Assembly: GCA_004172935.1 (NCBI GenBank)
Contig: SDZD01000014.1
Coordinates: forward strand, 43,092 to 107,091
DNA: 64,000 nucleotides
Source: a bacterium
GTDB taxonomy: Bacteria; Armatimonadota; Abditibacteriia; Abditibacteriales; Abditibacteriaceae
Direction: 5' to 3'
Under the pieces are notes generated by a model that did no database searches, was not told the origin of the DNA, and was given only the letters and a program-made list of their open reading frames with translations. A program made the translations under genes and the position numbers. The number at the start of each line of letters is the position of its first letter. Position 1 is the first letter of the stretch. Of the stretch, positions 58,729-64,000 are shown one piece after another.

Positions 58729-59702
58729 GTGACCTTGTTCTTCCAGTCGAACTGGTTATCGCGTCGCCGGAAACCACGTCTGATGCTCAGCTCCTCGCCG
58801 CTTTCGCGGAGTTTCTAGAAATTGATGTCGCGAATGGAGATGCGACTGACGACACGCTCCGCTCCTATGCGGAGTCTGTGCGCCTATTTTTGGCGTGGTG
58901 CGTTGAAAAGGGTATTTCCCCAGTGCGTGTGACGCGGCGCGATGTTGAGCTTTACCGCGCCTTTTTGAAAGAGTCGGGCAACGCGGTGGCGACCCGCTCG
59001 CGCAAGTTGTCGATTGTGCGCCGCTTCTACGAGGCGGCTATCAAGCACGAATTGGTGAAAGAGAATCCGGCGCTGCGCGTGCGGGGGGGCAAGGATTTGA
59101 CACCGCCAGAAGAGAAGATAAAAGCTTTATCGCGCAGCGCGCTGTCGGAACTGTTTCGCGCCATTCCCGCAACTACGTTTCTGGGTAAGCGGGATCGCGC
59201 GTTGGTTGCGCTGATGGCTGTGCATGGCCTGCGCCGTGTCGAGGTACATCGGCTCGACCATGAATCAATCGAAGTTAGTGGCGATAAGGCTTCGCTCAAA
59301 GTGCATGGCAAGGGCAACAGGATGCGGCGCATATTTCTGCGCGATGATACCTACGCGGCTCTGGTGCGCTATATTGACGGGAAAGTGGAAAAAGGGTGGC
59401 CAGTGACGGGGGCGCTTTTTGTGTCAGGCTCGAATGCAACACGCGGGGACCGACTTTCGCGCCGCGCCCTCAACTGGGTGGTTGATGGCTACTTAACCCC
59501 GCTGGGACTAAAACAAGACGGTGCGAGTTGTCACGCGCTACGCCATACGCATGGCACGTTGGCTGTCGCTGGTGGCGCCAAAGTCGAGCAGTTGCGCGAC
59601 GAGATGGGGCATGCGCGCCTTGAAACCACGGGAATTTACGTGCGGGCGGTTGAGCGCGTGAAGAACAATCCCGCGAACTTCATTGATGTGGAGGTCGAGT
59701 AA
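58725..59702 (+). CDS. Tyrosine recombinase (XerC/D-like)
   Basis: This 325-residue protein has an N-terminal SAM-like core-binding domain (about 20-110) and a catalytic domain with R170 (HGLRRVE), K-G-N (about 196-198), H270-x-x-R273 (CHALRHTHG), H296 (MGHARLETT) and Y305. All catalytic residues are present. Coupling to the initiator suggests multimer resolution of the plasmid form or integration. No att site was identified in the window. Confidence 0.9.
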   Translation: MSDLVLPVELVIASPETTSDAQLLAAFAEFLEIDVANGDATDDTLRSYAESVRLFLAWCVEKGISPVRVTRRDVELYRAFLKESGNAVATRSRKLSIVRRFYEAAIKHELVKENPALRVRGGKDLTPPEEKIKALSRSALSELFRAIPATTFLGKRDRALVALMAVHGLRRVEVHRLDHESIEVSGDKASLKVHGKGNRMRRIFLRDDTYAALVRYIDGKVEKGWPVTGALFVSGSNATRGDRLSRRALNWVVDGYLTPLGLKQDGASCHALRHTHGTLAVAGGAKVEQLRDEMGHARLETTGIYVRAVERVKNNPANFIDVEVE

Positions 59703-59707
59703 GCGCT

Positions 59708-59998
59708 ATGACCGTTACCATTCGTAATTCTGAAGGTAAGGGACGCAATCCCTGGCAGATCGAAGTTTCATCTCTGAGTTATGATGGGGTGTCTAAGCGT
59801 TTTGCTGTTGATGATTTTCGATACGATCAGTGGTGTCAAAGTGAATGCCCACATGATTTAGAAGTAATGTGGATTGAACGAACGCAGGCTGGAGTAGGAA
59901 TTATGTTTGAGAAGGATGTTGATGCTCTAAAATTGATCAACTGGCTTCGTGTTGAGGGCGTCGCCGCTAGTGAGCGAGGCCGGCATATGCCTGGGTGA
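59708..59998 (+). CDS. Hypothetical protein in AT-richer accessory segment
   Basis: This 96-residue protein has short beta-like segments (WQIEVSSLSYDGVSKRFAVD, then LEVMWIERTQAGVGIMFEK) and a CPHD motif. Its DNA is more AT-rich than the recombinase gene 5 bp upstream, like the TPR-PIN gene downstream. No family recognised. Confidence 0.5.
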   Translation: MTVTIRNSEGKGRNPWQIEVSSLSYDGVSKRFAVDDFRYDQWCQSECPHDLEVMWIERTQAGVGIMFEKDVDALKLINWLRVEGVAASERGRHMPG

Positions 59999-60032
59999 AT
60001 TTCTCACGTAACGGACAAAAATTTAAATAATC

Positions 60033-63000
60033 ATGGATCCCATTTCTCTTGTTTTCGCATTTGTGCAACGTGAGGCTTTTACTGCGGCGAGTGATGCCAT
60101 TAAAAAGCGTCCTGTTGACCTGTACATGAAAGAGTACATGGTTAAAGCTCGTTCAAAGACTGCTAACAAATTTCCTGATCTGAAAGAACTGAGCTTCGTT
60201 CTAGAGCGCTGGAATCACAGCGAAAGATTTGAGAACTTGTTCAAGTCTTACTTTCGCGATTCGACCTCTGTAGTTGACGAGATGGTTTTTGCCTCATTTC
60301 GAGAAGCAGCCAAAGACTACTCCGGCGTGGATCTAGATTTGGAGAAGGCGACAGAGGTTGTGGTAGCTTTCTTTAAGGAATTGCATGATGCCTTGTTAAG
60401 GTCAACCAAGGAGGCCATACCTTATGCCGCTTCTATAATGGAGCGCAATTTTGCACAGATCGAGGAGAAGGTAGATGATATTTCTGACCGCACGGTTGCT
60501 AAGTTCTTCGATGAAATGCAACGAAGGGGAATGCTGTCAAACGCTGTTTTGACCGCACCGGAAACTGGTGAAGAATTTAATCGTTTTGAATCGGATTGGA
60601 AGGCCGCTATAGATATTGCTCTGCAGATGAGTGACTCCAATGACCCTGAGGAGATATCTTCCGCCAAAGTTACTGTCAGGAGGGTGCGTGCAACAGAGGG
60701 TTTCGAACAAGCAACACCTGTTTTTAGGTCAAGGGTAGCAACGATTGCGGCTAAATGTGCCGACGCTCAAGGAGATACCATCACAGCAGAAAAGGAGGTC
60801 GATAAGGCACTTACACTTACTCCCGACAATGTGGATTGTTTAGCCAACGCTGCGAGTGTTGCTTTAATTAGAGGTGATTTTCCTCGCGCTGCAAACCTCG
60901 CACTCAAGGCACGTGAATTTGAGCCATCCAATTTAAATGCTGCCGTTGTGTTGGTTCAGGCTTGGCCCCGAATTAATCAGCCGGACATGATTGAAGAATT
61001 CTTGAGCACAGAAAAGTGGTTTCTTGAAACCTCCCGAGGGTGTACTGCTCTGGCTCAGGTGCGTGCTTTGGAGAATCGAATTGACGAAGCGGTTGCCCTT
61101 TGTGAAAAGGCTCTGGAAAAGGATGCAAACGATGTCGATGCTCTTGAATTATTGAGTGAATGTTTGTTCAGGCCGATTTATAATCGAGTCCAGGGCCTTG
61201 AAATTTTGGTTTTCGATGGTGACATAAATAACGCAATTGAGCGAGCTTTAGATGCTCAAACCCGTGCAGTCGAAATCCTTGAAAAGAGTTCCAACAAGGC
61301 GAGGTTGCGACTCGCTTTAATCAATCGAGCTGCTATACGCAGTGCCCGGAGGCAAATTGCAGACGCTCTAAGTGATTGTGACGAGGCAATGAGATGGGCA
61401 GAGAGTGAAGCCGAAAGAGACGGTGTGCGTTTAGCCAAAGCCCGCATTCTCATTTCAACTGCGGAGTATGAAAAAGCACGAGGACTTCTGGAGGAGCTAA
61501 CAACTCAAGAGTTGATAATAGAAGGAAAATTTGCTTTAGGCTACTGCTACTACTCTCTCAGGAGACTTAAGGATGCTGTGTCTATTTGGCAGAATTTATG
61601 GGATGATTATGACAAAAGTGCACCACAATTTTCTCCTGATGAATTACTGACCGCAGACATTTTGCTTGATGCATACAGTCAACTTCAAAATGTAGAAAAA
61701 GCTCGTATTATAGTTGAGGAGTTAGAGAATGATGACCGTAGTAGCTTTACCAGCCGTGCTATCGTTGCTCAACAAAAATATCTCGTAGGAGATTCAAAGG
61801 CTGCTTTCCAAGAATTGCAGGATATAGCAAGCGCAGCCAAGGTTAGTGGAGCGGAAATCGAAGGACAAAACGTCTTGTTACGCTTAGCCGATCTCTACTA
61901 TCGGGCTGGCTTATCTGATGAAGCTGCCAAAATTTGGGAACAATTACAATGGAAAAAAGCTTCTCCAGCACTTCAAATTCACTATCTGGTTTCTTTGAGG
62001 CAAGCTAATAGAAATGACGCCGAGGTACTTGAAGTTGCAGAGTTTATTTTGTCTCAAGGATTTTATATTACTGCTGCCGAAGTTGCAGTTTCCATACTGA
62101 GTGAAAGGAAAGAATGGTTAAGAGCTAAACCATTAGTAGAAGCCTTAGTTCGAGAAAAACCAGACGCTTTTTTTAATAAGTTGGTTCTCTCACAGATACT
62201 AGTCAATATTGGAGAAGTAGATAAGGCGCGTGCAACTCTTGAAGAAGTATCTTATGATCGGATGAAGAATGACGCGAATCTACTTCGCCAAGTTTCCAAT
62301 TTGGCACTGAAAGTAAAGTCAAAGGACGCAATTCGGTTCGCTTTCCGGGCTCGCCAAATTGAGTTCAGTAATCCTGAGTCGCAACTAAATTTCTTTGAAG
62401 TTTTCAGGAAGAGCACAGATCAATTTAGCATCGATGAGGATGGAAATATGGATGATCTGCGAGCTTCCACCGTTTTGGGCATAAATGGTCCGAAATGGGG
62501 TACAGTTCCTTGTACCATTCGCCTTCTTCCTGTTGATGTGACTGATGATCGCCAGGAGCAGTCATTTACTATCTTGCAGGAGGGACCATTTGATGAAACT
62601 CGCGGAATTTATTCAGCCAATAGTGAATTTGCAAAGCAACTACTTGCCTTAAAGAAGGATGACACAATTTCTTTGGCCGAAGAACTGAGATTAAACCAGC
62701 CTCCAGTTGTAGACGAACGACTGTACCAAGTCAGTAGTTATATCCATCCATATGTACATGCCTTCCAGGAAATTATAAAGTTATCTTCGCAAGACAACCA
62801 GGATTCTAGAACTTTTGGTGCAAGGGCAGGAATGGTCTCGATGGATATTAGGGGAAATCTCAAGAAGCTCTGGGACCTTGTAGAGAGTGCCGAACGTGAC
62901 TTCAAAAAGCTGACAGATCTATACGGGAAATACGGTTGTCCTTTACGGAGTGTGGGAGCAACCACTGGAAAATCCACTCTCGATTTGTGGTTCCGATTAT

Positions 63001-63611
63001 CGTCTCTCCGTCCTAGACAGGTCACTACCACTAGTGGGGCAGAGGAGGAATTTGAGAAAACTGTCGCAAATATTGGAGAAAAAGGTGAAAAAGCAGCTCT
63101 CGTACTGGATTCCACCGCCATCATTTCTCTTGTCCAAGCAGGTTTAGAAACTTACCTCGCACCACAATTCCGGTTTGTTATTCCTGCGTCTCTAGAGGCT
63201 GAGATCAAGTCTTGGGCTGATGAAGATTCTTCAAAATTCGTTCCCCCTGGCTTTTTGGACAGAATTTTAGTTTTTGTAAACGACTCAGTAGAAGTCTTAC
63301 CTGTCACAACGGAACTGACATTGTCTCCTTCGGATGTTAGAAAGTGGCAGAGATTTATAGGGCGAAGTGAACTGGATGTAGCTCTGCTCGCAAATGAGCA
63401 AGGAGGCCTGTTATATGCGGAGGATTGGGTATTGCGCCTTGCTGCTACTATTCAACCCAAGTCCAATTGTGTCGCAACCCACCATCTCGTTGAGCATCTG
63501 CGGCGTACAACCACCATGGGCGAAACGGATTTCAACCAAATCATTGGAAATATGATGGAAGCGAACATTCAAGTTTTCGCATTTATACAATTGGATGAAA
63601 ATGTTGACTGA
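60033..63611 (+). CDS. Giant TPR-PIN protein, putative defence gene
   Basis: This 1192-residue protein has a helical N-terminal part (1-180), then many tetratricopeptide-like repeats (about 190-800; for example ALTLTPDNVDCLANAASVAL and AVALCEKALEKDANDVDALE) and a C-terminal PIN-like nuclease domain. The acidic residues are D1026 (LVLDSTAIISL), E1055/E1057 (ASLEAEIKSW), D1115 (SELDVALLANE) and D1131 (LLYAEDWVLRL). TPR sensors coupled to RNase effectors are known in antiphage proteins. The DNA is AT-richer than the backbone, so it is an acquired accessory gene. Specific family not assigned. Confidence 0.7.
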   Translation: MDPISLVFAFVQREAFTAASDAIKKRPVDLYMKEYMVKARSKTANKFPDLKELSFVLERWNHSERFENLFKSYFRDSTSVVDEMVFASFREAAKDYSGVDLDLEKATEVVVAFFKELHDALLRSTKEAIPYAASIMERNFAQIEEKVDDISDRTVAKFFDEMQRRGMLSNAVLTAPETGEEFNRFESDWKAAIDIALQMSDSNDPEEISSAKVTVRRVRATEGFEQATPVFRSRVATIAAKCADAQGDTITAEKEVDKALTLTPDNVDCLANAASVALIRGDFPRAANLALKAREFEPSNLNAAVVLVQAWPRINQPDMIEEFLSTEKWFLETSRGCTALAQVRALENRIDEAVALCEKALEKDANDVDALELLSECLFRPIYNRVQGLEILVFDGDINNAIERALDAQTRAVEILEKSSNKARLRLALINRAAIRSARRQIADALSDCDEAMRWAESEAERDGVRLAKARILISTAEYEKARGLLEELTTQELIIEGKFALGYCYYSLRRLKDAVSIWQNLWDDYDKSAPQFSPDELLTADILLDAYSQLQNVEKARIIVEELENDDRSSFTSRAIVAQQKYLVGDSKAAFQELQDIASAAKVSGAEIEGQNVLLRLADLYYRAGLSDEAAKIWEQLQWKKASPALQIHYLVSLRQANRNDAEVLEVAEFILSQGFYITAAEVAVSILSERKEWLRAKPLVEALVREKPDAFFNKLVLSQILVNIGEVDKARATLEEVSYDRMKNDANLLRQVSNLALKVKSKDAIRFAFRARQIEFSNPESQLNFFEVFRKSTDQFSIDEDGNMDDLRASTVLGINGPKWGTVPCTIRLLPVDVTDDRQEQSFTILQEGPFDETRGIYSANSEFAKQLLALKKDDTISLAEELRLNQPPVVDERLYQVSSYIHPYVHAFQEIIKLSSQDNQDSRTFGARAGMVSMDIRGNLKKLWDLVESAERDFKKLTDLYGKYGCPLRSVGATTGKSTLDLWFRLSSLRPRQVTTTSGAEEEFEKTVANIGEKGEKAALVLDSTAIISLVQAGLETYLAPQFRFVIPASLEAEIKSWADEDSSKFVPPGFLDRILVFVNDSVEVLPVTTELTLSPSDVRKWQRFIGRSELDVALLANEQGGLLYAEDWVLRLAATIQPKSNCVATHHLVEHLRRTTTMGETDFNQIIGNMMEANIQVFAFIQLDENVD

Positions 63612-63711
63612 TTTGTTAACTGCACAGAACTCGTATTCTGTGCAGTAAGACCGAACCTTGTTTATACCACGATAGATTTTGGTAACGTGTAAAGTCGTCA
63701 GAACAAAAACG

Positions 63712-63978
63712 ATGAAAGTTATTCCTCTTCTACTTTTAGGATCGCTGATCTCTACGACAGGGACGACTACGCTGGCCAGAGCAGACCCCACCGAAGATAT
63801 AGCAGTCCAACTTGGTGATCTCGACCGGGCAGAAGCGGGGGCGGGGTTCGTCAGACCGCAGGGGATGGTTCTCTTCCTAGGTTGGGGTCAGCTCACGAAA
63901 CGGATTATAAAGCACGTTAACGGCGGGAGTTCACACGTTGGCAGTGTCAGATTGGGGTATACCCCAGCCCGACGTTAG
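63712..63978 (+). CDS. Putative exported YiiX-like hydrolase, truncated or frameshifted
   Basis: This frame of 88 residues starts with MKVIPLLLLGSLISTTGTTT and ARADP, a signal peptide. FLGWGQLTKRIIKHV then GGSSHVG resembles the N-terminal part of YiiX/NlpC-P60-like permuted papain hydrolases. It stops at TPARR. Another frame reads PSPTLDELTVKR and is open to the window end, which suggests a frameshift near the CCCC run at about 63960-63970. It could also be a genuine short protein. Confidence 0.35.
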   Translation: MKVIPLLLLGSLISTTGTTTLARADPTEDIAVQLGDLDRAEAGAGFVRPQGMVLFLGWGQLTKRIIKHVNGGSSHVGSVRLGYTPARR

Positions 63979-64000
63979 ATGAACTCACCGTCAAACGTCA

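Overview
The window looks like part of a temperate siphovirus that persists as a plasmid (a phage-plasmid). One strand carries an ordered set of virion genes at about 7.2-25.7 kb and 34-48 kb: protease, scaffold, capsid, connectors, tail terminator, tail tube, frameshifted tail chaperone, tape measure, tail tip and fibres, and lysis-type membrane proteins. The other end has a plasmid maintenance module at 53-59.7 kb: ParA, ParB, an array of seven direct iterons plus one inverted copy, an iteron-type initiator and a tyrosine recombinase. No terminase or portal gene is visible, so the element continues beyond the window. The backbone is GC-rich, with many ATGA/TAATG overlaps and some clear Shine-Dalgarno sequences. 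I cannot assign the host. Several lipoproteins and signal peptides suggest a bacterium, but nothing here fixes the phylum.

Layout. 1-1.7 kb: a truncated GHKL/MORC-like ATPase and a zinc-ribbon protein. 1.7-7.0 kb: a tightly coupled leftward accessory operon (SWIM zinc finger, DUF5131/Gp37-Gp68-like protein, two HTH proteins, a DUF488-ASCH fusion, small exported peptides). 7.0-7.25 kb: a divergent control region with two copies of a 14-bp operator-like site. 7.25-25.7 kb: head and tail morphogenesis. 25.7-33.9 kb: a lower-GC island inserted in the tail-tip gene. 33.9-48.5 kb: the displaced 3' end of that gene, then fibre, VWA, glycosyltransferase, PKD, holin/spanin-like and VRR-NUC genes. 48.5-53 kb: a leftward early/replication operon. 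53-59.7 kb: regulation, partition, origin, initiator and recombinase. 59.7-64 kb: a second AT-richer accessory segment with a 1192-residue TPR-PIN protein.

The most interesting part is the island. The tail gene starting at 23080 ends in an AT-richer, divergent C-terminal module. About 8 kb further on, an orphan copy of the same roughly 320-residue module, in backbone-like composition, follows directly after the island. The insertion therefore seems to have brought its own replacement 3' end. Between the two copies lie a lipoprotein, a four-gene leftward operon (DNA methylase, unknown protein, AAA ATPase, PIN nuclease) that resembles a defence or modification system I cannot match to a named type, an AlpA-like regulator with 10-bp-phased repeats, and an HNH endonuclease with repeated HTH units. 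The HNH protein is a plausible driver of homing.

Other notable signals are six dispersed 14-bp dyads (candidate stoperators, SOS-like boxes or dispersed parS sites), a family of leader hairpins with a conserved 5' flank placed just upstream of virion genes, a T TTT TTA slippery site in the tail chaperone, a C-terminal domain shared by two replication proteins, and a G10/A8 tract that may switch a small gene.
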